From positions 1,736,001 to 1,800,000 of the forward strand of contig FNSS01000001.1 in assembly GCA_900104855.1 (NCBI GenBank): DNA of 64,000 nt. Direction: 5' to 3'. The stretch is from Rhizobiales bacterium GAS188. GTDB taxonomy: Bacteria; Pseudomonadota; Alphaproteobacteria; Rhizobiales; Beijerinckiaceae. Below, piece by piece: positions 57,487 to 64,000 of this stretch. The notes beneath the pieces are model-generated. The model saw only the letters and a program-made list of their open reading frames with translations, searched no databases and was not told the DNA's origin. The stretch's first letter is position 1, and every line of letters begins with the position of its first letter. The position numbers were made by a program, and so were the translations under genes.

Positions 57487-59690
57487 CCGTGTCCGACGCA
57501 AATGCGGTGCCGCGTCTCGAGGCCATGCTCAAGGTCACGGGGGCCGCACGCTACGCGGCCGAGCGGCACATCGAAGGCATGCTGCATGCCGCTCTCACCG
57601 TCGCGCCGATCGCGGCTGGCGAGATCCTGCGCATCGACACGGCGCCGGCTCTGGCGCTCGACGGCGTCGTCTCAGTGCTGACGCATGAGAACGCGCCGCG
57701 GATCGCGCGGCCGGGCTTCCTCATCCCGCTGCAGGAGAGGCGCGTGCATTTCGCCGGCCAGCCGGTGGCGCTCGTCCTCGCCGAGACGCCGGCGCTGGCA
57801 CGGCGCGCCGCCCACCTCGTCGCCGTCACCTATGCGCCATTGCCCGCGGTCACCAGCGTCGCACAGGGGCTCGGCGAGACCTTCGCGCCGAAGATGGCCG
57901 GCCGCGTCGAAACCGACAGCCGGCGCGGCGATCCCGAGCGCGGCTTCGCCGCAGCCGAGATCACGATCGCTGAGCGCTACACGACGCCCGTCAACAACCA
58001 TCATCCGCTCGAGCCGCATGCGGTGATCGCCGACTTCGAAGGCGGCCGGCTCACGGTGCACACCACGACACAGGCGGTGTTCGCGCATCGCCAGGCGCTT
58101 GCCGATTGCTTCGGCCTTACGGTCGACAAGGTGCGGGTGGTGTCGAAATATCTCGGCGGCGGCTTCGGCACCAAGGGCGGCGCCTGGTTCCCCTGCCTGG
58201 TGCTCGGCGTGATGGCGGCACGCGAGGCCCGCCGCCCGGTCAAGCTCGAGCTCAGCCGCGCCGAGATGTTCACCTTGGTCGGGCGCCGCCAGGAGACGCT
58301 GCAGGAGCTGAGGCTCGGCGCGACACGCGAGGGGCGCCTGACCGCGATCACACACGACACCATCGCGCAGACCTCGACCTATGCGGATTATGCCGATCCG
58401 GTCGGCACACCGGCGCGCATGCTCTATGCCTGCGCCAATGTCGCAACCTCGCACCGTCTGGTGCGGGTCAATGCGCCGCAGCCAAACCCCATGCGGGCAC
58501 CTGGCGAAGGGCCTGGCAGCTTCGCGCTCGAATCCGGGCTCGACGAGCTCGCTCATGAGCTCGACATCGACCCGCTCGAGCTTCGCCTGCGCAATCATGC
58601 GGATCACGACCAGTATGCTGGGCTTTCCTGGTCGAGCAACTCCTTGCGCGAGTGCTGTCGCGTCGGGGCCGAGCGCTTCGGCTGGGACAAGCGGCCGCGC
58701 CAGATCGGCGCCGTGCGCCAGGGGCGAAACCTCCTCGGCTGGGGCATGGCCTGCGCCGCCTATCCGGTCTATCGCATGGCGTCAGCGGCCGGGCTGCGCA
58801 TTGATGCCGAGGGCGCCGTGCAGGTCCGCTGCGGCACGCAGGACATGGGCACCGGCACCTATACGGTGCTGGCCCAACTGGCCGCGTCGGCGCTCGGCGT
58901 GACGCTCGCCAAGGCATCGGTCGAGCTCGGCGACACCGAGCTGCCGGAAGGTCCGTATTCGGGCGGCTCGATCGCGACCGCGAGCTTCGCGCCGGCCGTC
59001 GAGGCGGCGGCGCGCCTTCTGCGTGCACGCCTGATCGCGCTTGCGATCGCCGATCCCGGTTCACCGCTGCACGGCACCGCGGCGGAGAGCCTGACCATCG
59101 CCGAGGGCCTGATCCGCGGCGAGGCCGGCAACCGTTCGGAAAGTCTCGCCGAGCTTCTCGCCCGCGCAGCGCCCGGCGGCCTCGAGACCATGGCGCGCGC
59201 GGCGCCATCGGAGAAGCCGCAGCATAGCTCTTACGGCTATGGTGCGGTGTTCGCGGAAGTGAGCGTCGATCCCGAGCTCGGCGAGCTGCGGGTGGCGCGG
59301 ATCGCCGCTGCCTATGCGGCCGGGCGCATCCTCAACCCGCTGCTGGCGCGGAGCCAGCTGGTGGGCGGGCTCATCGGCGGCATCGGCATGGCGCTGCATG
59401 AGACGGTGCTGATGGATGAGCCGCAGGGCCGCATCGTCAACGACAACCTCGCCGATTACCTCATCCCGGTGCATGCCGACATGCCGCATTTCGACATCGA
59501 CCTCGTCGAGGAGGACGACCCGCATCTCGGCAGCGGCGTCAAGGGCATCGGGATGCTCGGCACGGTCGGCATCGCCGGCGCCATCGCCAATGCGCTGTTC
59601 CATGCGACGGGACGGCGTGTCCGCAGCCTGCCGATCCGGATCGAGCACGTGCTCGCGCCTCCGTCTCCCGCTTGCGGGCAAGGCGCCTGA
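57483..59690 (+). CDS. molybdenum hydroxylase, molybdopterin-binding subunit (PaoC-like) lacking the catalytic Glu
   Basis: The 735-aa protein follows PaoC/YagR layout: AldOxXan N-terminal domain (AMLKVTGAARYAAERHIEGMLHAA), KYLGGGFGTKGGAW, MRAPGEGPGSFALESGLDELA, the MCD-binding CGTQDMGTGTYTVLAQLAA and EGPYSGGSIATASFAPAVEAA. The C-terminal segment reads SGVKGIGMLGTVGIAGAIANALFHATG; xanthine oxidase-family enzymes have Glu after that Gly (GxGE), acting as the general base, but here residue 691 is Met. The last dozen residues (PPSPACGQGA) come from an intergenic repeat. Activity may be altered or lost. Confidence 0.92.
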   Translation: MTVSDANAVPRLEAMLKVTGAARYAAERHIEGMLHAALTVAPIAAGEILRIDTAPALALDGVVSVLTHENAPRIARPGFLIPLQERRVHFAGQPVALVLAETPALARRAAHLVAVTYAPLPAVTSVAQGLGETFAPKMAGRVETDSRRGDPERGFAAAEITIAERYTTPVNNHHPLEPHAVIADFEGGRLTVHTTTQAVFAHRQALADCFGLTVDKVRVVSKYLGGGFGTKGGAWFPCLVLGVMAAREARRPVKLELSRAEMFTLVGRRQETLQELRLGATREGRLTAITHDTIAQTSTYADYADPVGTPARMLYACANVATSHRLVRVNAPQPNPMRAPGEGPGSFALESGLDELAHELDIDPLELRLRNHADHDQYAGLSWSSNSLRECCRVGAERFGWDKRPRQIGAVRQGRNLLGWGMACAAYPVYRMASAAGLRIDAEGAVQVRCGTQDMGTGTYTVLAQLAASALGVTLAKASVELGDTELPEGPYSGGSIATASFAPAVEAAARLLRARLIALAIADPGSPLHGTAAESLTIAEGLIRGEAGNRSESLAELLARAAPGGLETMARAAPSEKPQHSSYGYGAVFAEVSVDPELGELRVARIAAAYAAGRILNPLLARSQLVGGLIGGIGMALHETVLMDEPQGRIVNDNLADYLIPVHADMPHFDIDLVEEDDPHLGSGVKGIGMLGTVGIAGAIANALFHATGRRVRSLPIRIEHVLAPPSPACGQGA

Positions 59691-59888
59691 CGGAGTGAGA
59701 GCGGATAGGGACGAAGGTGAGGCGCTTTGCCCTCAATAGCTGATCTTCGCCACGGCCCGCAGCTCATCGGCGGTCGAGGCGCGGCGCTATATGCGTCCCG
59801 ACGCCATCCCACGCCTGGTTGGGACTGGGGATGCGACGCGTCGATCTTCGCTCTGGCGCAATCGCCATGGAAAACCCATATTACGGCG
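59691..59888. other. intergenic region after the molybdoenzyme operon
   Basis: The first 40 bp continue the repeat that codes for the end of the large subunit (TGACGGAGTGAGAGCGGATAG). The remaining sequence shows no feature I can support. Confidence 0.3.
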
Positions 59889-60113
59889 ATGATCCTCGTT
59901 CATCCCTTCGCAATCAAGATCGATCCCGTCAGATCGAGCGAACGGCGATTCTCCTGGACGGTGTACGAAAACGGCGCCCTGCGCAGTCAATCGCCGGTGA
60001 GTTACGCAACACGACGCGAGGCTGAGGCCAACGCGACGAAGGCGATGCAGAAGCTGATCGAAAATTGGCGCTCTCGCAAATTACCAGGCTCCCCGGACAG
60101 TCGCGCGAGCTGA
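59889..60113 (+). CDS. small hypothetical protein, 74 aa
   Basis: The protein (MILVHPFAIKIDPVRSSERRFSWTVYENGALRSQSPVSYATRREAEANATKAMQKLIENWRSRK) has a beta-strand hairpin followed by a helix, a pattern shared with short DUF1508-like domains that start with FxW or RWR strands. The ribosome site is weak and several in-frame starts exist upstream; this one gives the compact domain only. It converges with the AraC gene. Confidence 0.5.
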   Translation: MILVHPFAIKIDPVRSSERRFSWTVYENGALRSQSPVSYATRREAEANATKAMQKLIENWRSRKLPGSPDSRAS

Positions 60114-60177
60114 GCTCGTGGGCCCACGTCCCGGTATCTTCCAGCGCCCGTTCGTCCGAGGAGTTGCGGCCTCCGGT

Positions 60178-61056
60178 TCAAGTGAGTGACTTGAGGGCAG
60201 CTTGGGGTGCGCCTCGATGATCTTCCGCCCATCTCCTGCCGGCTTGCGCGCGCCACTCCGTCGGATTCGCTCCCATCAGGCGCCGGAAGCGCCGGTTGAA
60301 GCTCGACAGATCACCGAAGCCCATGTCGAAAGCGATGCTGGAGACCGGCCTATCGGATGAGCGCAGCTCCACGGCGGCGCGCTGCAGACGGGTGCGCAGC
60401 ACGAATTGATGCGGCGTCATGCCGATGCAATCTCGAAACACCCGCAGGAAATGGAACGGGCTCATCTGCGCCTCATGCGCCAGATCCTGCAAGGTGATTT
60501 CGGCGTCGAACCCGGATTCGATCCGGCGCAGCGCCTCGGCGACGCGGCGCTGGTCCCGCGCGCTCGGCGCGGAATGATGCGGCCTCGTGTGGCGCAGCGT
60601 CGCGATGACCTGCGCCGCGAGGCTCAAGGCGATCTCTTCCCATTCGGCGGGGTCCGCGTCGAGACTCGCTGCTTCCGCGCGGGAGGAGAGCGCGACCAGG
60701 CTCTGAAGCGGTGGCAGATGGGCACGCCCGAAGCCGAGCCGCGTGGCGCCCGGCAGGGAGGTGACGACCGATTCCAGTGTCTGCGGCGTGAAATGAAAGG
60801 CGATGCAGCGATCACCGCGACCATATTCATGGCCGCACTCGAAGCAATGCCCTCCATCGCCTAGGAGGATGCTTCCGGGAGCGAGGCTCGCCGAACCCAA
60901 AGTCGATCGGTAATTGAAGGTACCCCGCGTCACGAGCGCGATGCAGGCGCATCCATGGCGCTCCTCGAAGGGCTCGTCTTCGGGACCGGCCCTGCAGCAA
61001 AAATCCGTGACGCGAAAGCCCGAGCCCTCGGCCAGAATGCGCCAGCTATTGGTCAT
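60178..61056 (-). CDS. AraC-family transcriptional regulator
   Basis: The 292-aa protein has a cysteine-rich cupin-like N-terminal sensor (TDFCCRAGPEDEPFEERHGCACIALVTRGTFNYRS...LLGDGGHCFECGHEYGRGDRCIAFHF) and a C-terminal AraC domain (EITLQDLAHEAQMSPFHFLRVFRDCIGMTPHQFVLRTRLQRAAVELRSSDRPVSSIAFDMGFGDLSSFNRRFRRLMGANPTEWR). At least six cysteines in the sensor may respond to metal or redox state. It is divergent from the 187-aa gene at 61158, its probable target. Confidence 0.9.
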   Translation of the reverse strand: MTNSWRILAEGSGFRVTDFCCRAGPEDEPFEERHGCACIALVTRGTFNYRSTLGSASLAPGSILLGDGGHCFECGHEYGRGDRCIAFHFTPQTLESVVTSLPGATRLGFGRAHLPPLQSLVALSSRAEAASLDADPAEWEEIALSLAAQVIATLRHTRPHHSAPSARDQRRVAEALRRIESGFDAEITLQDLAHEAQMSPFHFLRVFRDCIGMTPHQFVLRTRLQRAAVELRSSDRPVSSIAFDMGFGDLSSFNRRFRRLMGANPTEWRAQAGRRWAEDHRGAPQAALKSLT

Positions 61057-61157
61057 CTCAGCAGCTTTCGATCAAGGCCTCATGATAGCAAAATTTCCCA
61101 AGCTGCGGAGAGCGTTTTGGGCTTTTCTGGTCCGCACGAAAGTTCAAGGAGTTTGCC

Positions 61158-61721
61158 GTGACCGACATTCTTCCATCAGGTTTCGCTTCGGCCCTGCATG
61201 CCGGCGGGGCGGCGGCCGACCGCAACGACAAGCTCGATCTCTATGGCCAGTTCATCGGCGATTGGGAGGCCGATATCGTCACCCATACGCCGGATGGCGT
61301 CGCGCATGGCGGCGAAGGGGAGATCCATTTCGGCTGGATCCTCGAAGGGCGCGCCATCCAGGATGTCTGGATGATCCCGCGCCGCAAGGATCGCCGTCCC
61401 GACGGACCCGTCATGCCGCTCGCCGGCAATTGGTACGGCACCACTATCCGCGCCTACGATCCAACCCTCGATGCCTGGCGCATCTACTGGATCGATCCGG
61501 CAACCAACGCCTTCTACCAGCAGATCGGCCGCCTTCAGGGCGACAACATCGTGCAGGACGGCAAGACCGAAGCCGGCGCGCTCAGCCGCTGGAGCTTTAC
61601 CAGGATCACGCCGCGATCCTTTCATTGGCTGGGCGAGGTCTCGATGGATGGTGGCGCCACCTGGCATCTCGCCGTCGAGGTCCTGGCGCGCCGGTCCGAG
61701 GCGGAGAGCGGGGCCAGGTGA
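61158..61721 (+). CDS. hypothetical lipocalin-like (DUF1579-type) protein
   Basis: The 187-aa protein has alternating strands (LYGQFIGDWEADIVTHTPDGVAHGGEGEIHFGWILEGRAIQDVWMIPRR; GNWYGTTIRAYDPTLDAWRIYWIDPATNAFYQQIGRLQGDNIVQDG; SFTRITPRSFHWLGEVSMDGGATWHLAVEVLARR) typical of the DUF1579/lipocalin-like barrel. Such proteins bind small hydrophobic ligands. The GTG at 61158 has CAAGGAG upstream. It is divergent from the AraC gene. Function unknown. Confidence 0.7.
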   Translation: MTDILPSGFASALHAGGAAADRNDKLDLYGQFIGDWEADIVTHTPDGVAHGGEGEIHFGWILEGRAIQDVWMIPRRKDRRPDGPVMPLAGNWYGTTIRAYDPTLDAWRIYWIDPATNAFYQQIGRLQGDNIVQDGKTEAGALSRWSFTRITPRSFHWLGEVSMDGGATWHLAVEVLARRSEAESGAR

Positions 61722-61797
61722 TGGCCACTATTCGCCGTCAGGGCGTGCGCCGCGCCATATGGAGATACGTTTCGTAGTCGAGCTCGAGGGGCGCTTT

Positions 61798-62805
61798 TCA
61801 CGCCTCCAGGGCAAGCACTGCGAAGCTCGCGAGCCAATGTTCGCCCATGTAATCGCCGGCGATATGGGGCAGCCCGGCGGCCAGATGGCGCTCCGCGGCA
61901 TCTTCGGCGACGGCGCGGCGCAGATCCTGAGGTGGCAGCGCCCCGGCGAGCGACCGCCAGCACCAGGCGCGGCTGAGATTGAGCCCGTCGAGATGGGCGA
62001 TCTTGCCATCGCTGCGGTCACTGACCGTCGCCGGCTGGAACAGGGTCATGGGCTCTCTCTGCGCGAGGCGGGGAAGGAAGCGCTCGAGCCAGGGCGGGAA
62101 ATCTTCGGCCGGCAGCAGGCACCGCATGCATTCGGCTTCGACCAGCGCGGAGGACAAGAAGTCATCGCCGCTCGGTTCGCCCCAGGCCGGGCAGCCGGCA
62201 TCTTCGCCATACCAACGCCTTCCGGTTTCGGAGAAAAGCGCGGCAAGACCCGCATCCCCGATGACCGCCGCGTAGTCGGCAGCCATCCGAAGCCCGAAAG
62301 CCGTGTTGAAATGCGTGCCGACGCGCACCGGATAGGTGGCGAGCGGCAAGAAATCGCGAAAGCGTTGCGCGAAGATCCCGGCAAGCGGCGCCAGGCTTTG
62401 CGACCAGCACCGATCATCATGGAAAGTAAGTTCCTCGGCGAGCTTCAACAGCCACGCCCATCCATAGGGACGCTTGAAGCCGCGGGCGGTCGGCGCCGCG
62501 AGATAGGCGCATTCGGCCGCGACCTTCTCGGGGATGAATTGCGCCTCGAACAGGGCGCGGATCTCGGCGGCGACAGGAAGCACCGGGAAGCGACGCAGCA
62601 GCCGCGCCAGCATCCAGTAGCTGTGGACGCAGGAATGCCAGTCATAGCTGCCGTAGAACACGGGATGCAGAGCGCTCGGCGTGCGGGCATCGTCAGGGCC
62701 CGCCAACACATGCTCCGGCTTGTTCGGATATTCGCGCCGGACATGCCCAAGCGCGATGCCGGCGAAGCGGGCGGCGAGTTCGGCGGTGAGGCTCAATCCG
62801 GGCAT
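61798..62805 (-). CDS. DUF2891-family protein
   Basis: The 335-aa protein matches DUF2891, with the family hallmarks ALHPVFYGSYDWHSCVHSYWMLARLLRRFP, THFNTAFGLRMAADYA, CPAWGEPSGDDFLSSALVEAECM and LNLSRAWCWRSLA. The alpha/alpha-barrel pattern with conserved His, Trp and Glu resembles glycoside-processing folds, but no activity is established. It lies 13 bp downstream of the PhzF gene and is probably co-transcribed with it. Confidence 0.85.
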   Translation of the reverse strand: MPGLSLTAELAARFAGIALGHVRREYPNKPEHVLAGPDDARTPSALHPVFYGSYDWHSCVHSYWMLARLLRRFPVLPVAAEIRALFEAQFIPEKVAAECAYLAAPTARGFKRPYGWAWLLKLAEELTFHDDRCWSQSLAPLAGIFAQRFRDFLPLATYPVRVGTHFNTAFGLRMAADYAAVIGDAGLAALFSETGRRWYGEDAGCPAWGEPSGDDFLSSALVEAECMRCLLPAEDFPPWLERFLPRLAQREPMTLFQPATVSDRSDGKIAHLDGLNLSRAWCWRSLAGALPPQDLRRAVAEDAAERHLAAGLPHIAGDYMGEHWLASFAVLALEA

Positions 62806-62818
62806 CGGGGTCCCTAGT

Positions 62819-63727
62819 CTAAAGCCGCGCTTCGCCCTTGAAAACCGGCACGCAGCTCCCGCCGACCTTTGCCCTGACGCCGTCGGGCGCGCGATAGGCG
62901 CTCAAGGTGAGGGCGCTCGGACGGCCCATCTCGACGCCCTGGGTTATCTTGAAGTCGCGGCGCTCCTGCGATCCGAGCGATAGGAGGAGTGCTGCGAGCG
63001 CGGCGTTGGCGCTGCCGGTCGCCGGGTCCTCATAGGTACCCGCGAGCGGCGAGAACATGCGGGTTCGGAGACGGTCGAACCCGTCCTGTGTGCCGAGATC
63101 TTGCGTGTAGAGATGGATCGCCAGGCGGCCATCCAGGGCGGGCAACTTGCCGAGAAGGCGCCTGAAGGCCTCGAGACCAGGCGCGGCCCGGCTCAGCGCC
63201 GCTCCCTCGACTTCGACAAGCACGAAGCCGATGCCGACCGAGGCCACGAGCGGCGGATGGGCCCGTAGCACGACGTCGGAGGCGGTGAGCCCGATACAGG
63301 CAGCGACATCCTCGACCGGCAGTTCCGTCCCGAGCGAGAGAGGCTGCGGCGCAGCGATTATGGCGCCCGTCAAGGCGCCGCCACGGTCGCGCTCGACCTC
63401 GACCTCCACGAGGCCGGCTTGTTCCTCGAAAACCAGCCTATCGCCGCGCCCGAGCCCAGCCAGAACATAGCCCGTGCCGACATTAGGGTGCCCCGCGAAA
63501 GGCATTTCATAGGTGCGGTTGAAGATGCGCACCTTCGCCGTATGGGCCGGGTCGTCCGGCGGCAGCACGAAGGTGGTCTCGCTGTAGTTGAACTCGGAGG
63601 CCAGCGCCTGCATCTCGGCATCTGAAATGCCGCGAGCATCGGTCACCACGGCAAGCGGGTTGCCGCCGAAGCGCTGCTCAGTGAAGACATCGACGGTCAC
63701 GAAGGGATAGAGGCGCATTGGGTTCAT
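62819..63727 (-). CDS. PhzF-family isomerase/epimerase
   Basis: The 302-aa protein has the PhzF/diaminopimelate-epimerase-like double fold: FVTVDVFTEQRFGGNPLAVV, SEFNYSETTFVLPPDD with the catalytic Glu, PFAGHPNVGTGYVLA (the GHP motif), and FSPLAGTYEDPATGSANAALAALLLSLG near the C-terminus. PhzF acts in phenazine biosynthesis; most relatives are isomerases of unknown substrate. ATG 63727 is used; ATG 63718 (MRLYPFVTV) is equally possible. It is divergent from a MocR-type regulator. Confidence 0.88.
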   Translation of the reverse strand: MNPMRLYPFVTVDVFTEQRFGGNPLAVVTDARGISDAEMQALASEFNYSETTFVLPPDDPAHTAKVRIFNRTYEMPFAGHPNVGTGYVLAGLGRGDRLVFEEQAGLVEVEVERDRGGALTGAIIAAPQPLSLGTELPVEDVAACIGLTASDVVLRAHPPLVASVGIGFVLVEVEGAALSRAAPGLEAFRRLLGKLPALDGRLAIHLYTQDLGTQDGFDRLRTRMFSPLAGTYEDPATGSANAALAALLLSLGSQERRDFKITQGVEMGRPSALTLSAYRAPDGVRAKVGGSCVPVFKGEARL

Positions 63728-63761
63728 CCGCTGGAGATTGCGGCTGGAAACTTGCGGCAAT

Positions 63762-63799
63762 TTGCACTATGGTTCAATCGAAATATCGGACTAGTGCAA
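63762..63799. promoter_or_regulatory. inverted repeat between phzF and the MocR-type gene
   Basis: TTGCACTA (63762-63769) and TAGTGCAA (63792-63799) are perfect inverse copies separated by 22 bp. The right arm overlaps the regulator ATG. This is a likely operator for the regulator. Confidence 0.6.
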
Positions 63800-64000
63800 T
63801 GTGGTCTCCGAAACAGCTGGATAGCGACGGGCCTCGGTTCCTGGCGATCCTGCGCGCCCTCGAACGTGACATCGCGGACGGCAAGGCGATCGCGGGCGAC
63901 CGTCTCCTGCCGCAGCGCGAGCTCGCCTATCGGCTGGGCCTGAGCGTCGGCACGGTGGTGCGCGCCTATGCGGTGGCGGAGCAGCGCGGCCTTGTGGTCG
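63799..64000 (+). CDS. GntR/MocR-family regulator, N-terminal fragment
   Basis: An ATG at 63799 opens MWSPKQLDSDGPRFLAILRALERDIADGKAIAGDRLLPQRELAYRLGLSVGTVVRAYAVAEQRGLVV, which runs off the right edge. The LPQRELAYRLGLSVGTVVRAYAVAEQRGLV pattern is a GntR winged HTH of the MocR subgroup. It is divergent from phzF and probably controls it, with the inverted repeat at its own start suggesting autoregulation. The aminotransferase-like domain lies outside the window. Confidence 0.8.
   Translation, partial: MWSPKQLDSDGPRFLAILRALERDIADGKAIAGDRLLPQRELAYRLGLSVGTVVRAYAVAEQRGLVV

Noticed and set aside
55942-57501. Minus-strand extension of the LysR frame by about 520 residues
   Set aside because: The extension is antisense to the Fe-S and FAD subunit genes and contains no motif. 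The LysR N-terminus begins at 55941.

Overview
The window is GC-rich (about two thirds G+C by eye), with ATG, GTG and TTG starts, dense overlapping operons and many solute transporters and one-component regulators. The protein set looks like an alphaproteobacterium of the Hyphomicrobiales (Rhizobiales), a metabolically versatile soil or plant-associated heterotroph: Cpa pilus proteins, TRAP and ABC uptake systems, MocR-type GntR regulators, a PaoABC-like molybdoenzyme and DUF3726. No rRNA, tRNA or CRISPR array was seen. The species cannot be named from the sequence.

Layout. 1-4957 (minus) is a five-gene operon reading M19 dipeptidase-like protein, Ldh-family dehydrogenase, SABATH-type carboxyl methyltransferase, a 560-aa unknown and DUF3726; it looks like one uncharacterised small-molecule pathway. 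5221-11614 holds mixed housekeeping and regulatory genes, two of them frameshifted (6128-7335 and 8114-8808). 11638-15958 holds a partial Flp/Tad (Cpa) pilus set (cpaB, cpaC, a lipoprotein and a TPR lipoprotein) behind a tandemly duplicated leader. 16164-23622 holds an S9 peptidase, a LacI regulator, a polar amino-acid ABC importer without its ATPase, a LysR regulator and AhpD-like/DUF302 proteins. 23707-25671 looks like a domesticated phage immunity region: an S24 repressor with three operator-like sites, divergent from two phage-type genes. 25668-31133 holds a TetR regulator and a TRAP transporter plus FAH-hydrolase operon divergent from a GntR regulator. 31270-32100 is a two-gene cassette with a TIR-like/deoxyribosyltransferase-like protein.

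32272-42586 holds a GMC oxidoreductase divergent from an SDR, MoaF, SnoaL-like and branched-chain amino-acid-type ABC transporter cluster, which is split by an IS110-family element between the binding protein and the permeases; an AraC regulator converges on it. 43716-45319 is a complete IS1182-type element with 17-bp inverted repeats, sitting inside a dispersed intergenic repeat. 45664-49045 is a MocR regulator divergent from an aminotransferase plus LysE exporter. 49294-50006 is a two-gene unit whose promoter-operator closely matches the one at the S24 locus 24 kb away. 50307-54999 holds small and accessory genes. 55015-59690 is a LysR regulator divergent from a three-subunit PaoABC-like molybdenum hydroxylase that lacks the usual catalytic glutamate. 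59889-64000 ends with an AraC regulator, lipocalin-like and DUF2891 proteins, PhzF, and the start of a second MocR regulator.

Four themes stand out: (i) a probable S24-controlled regulon at two separate loci; (ii) a 55-bp palindromic repeat, one copy of which lies in frame inside the GMC oxidoreductase gene; (iii) many perfect or near-perfect 11-21 bp tandem duplications in genes and at gene ends; (iv) the methyltransferase/dehydrogenase/M19 operon of unknown substrate.
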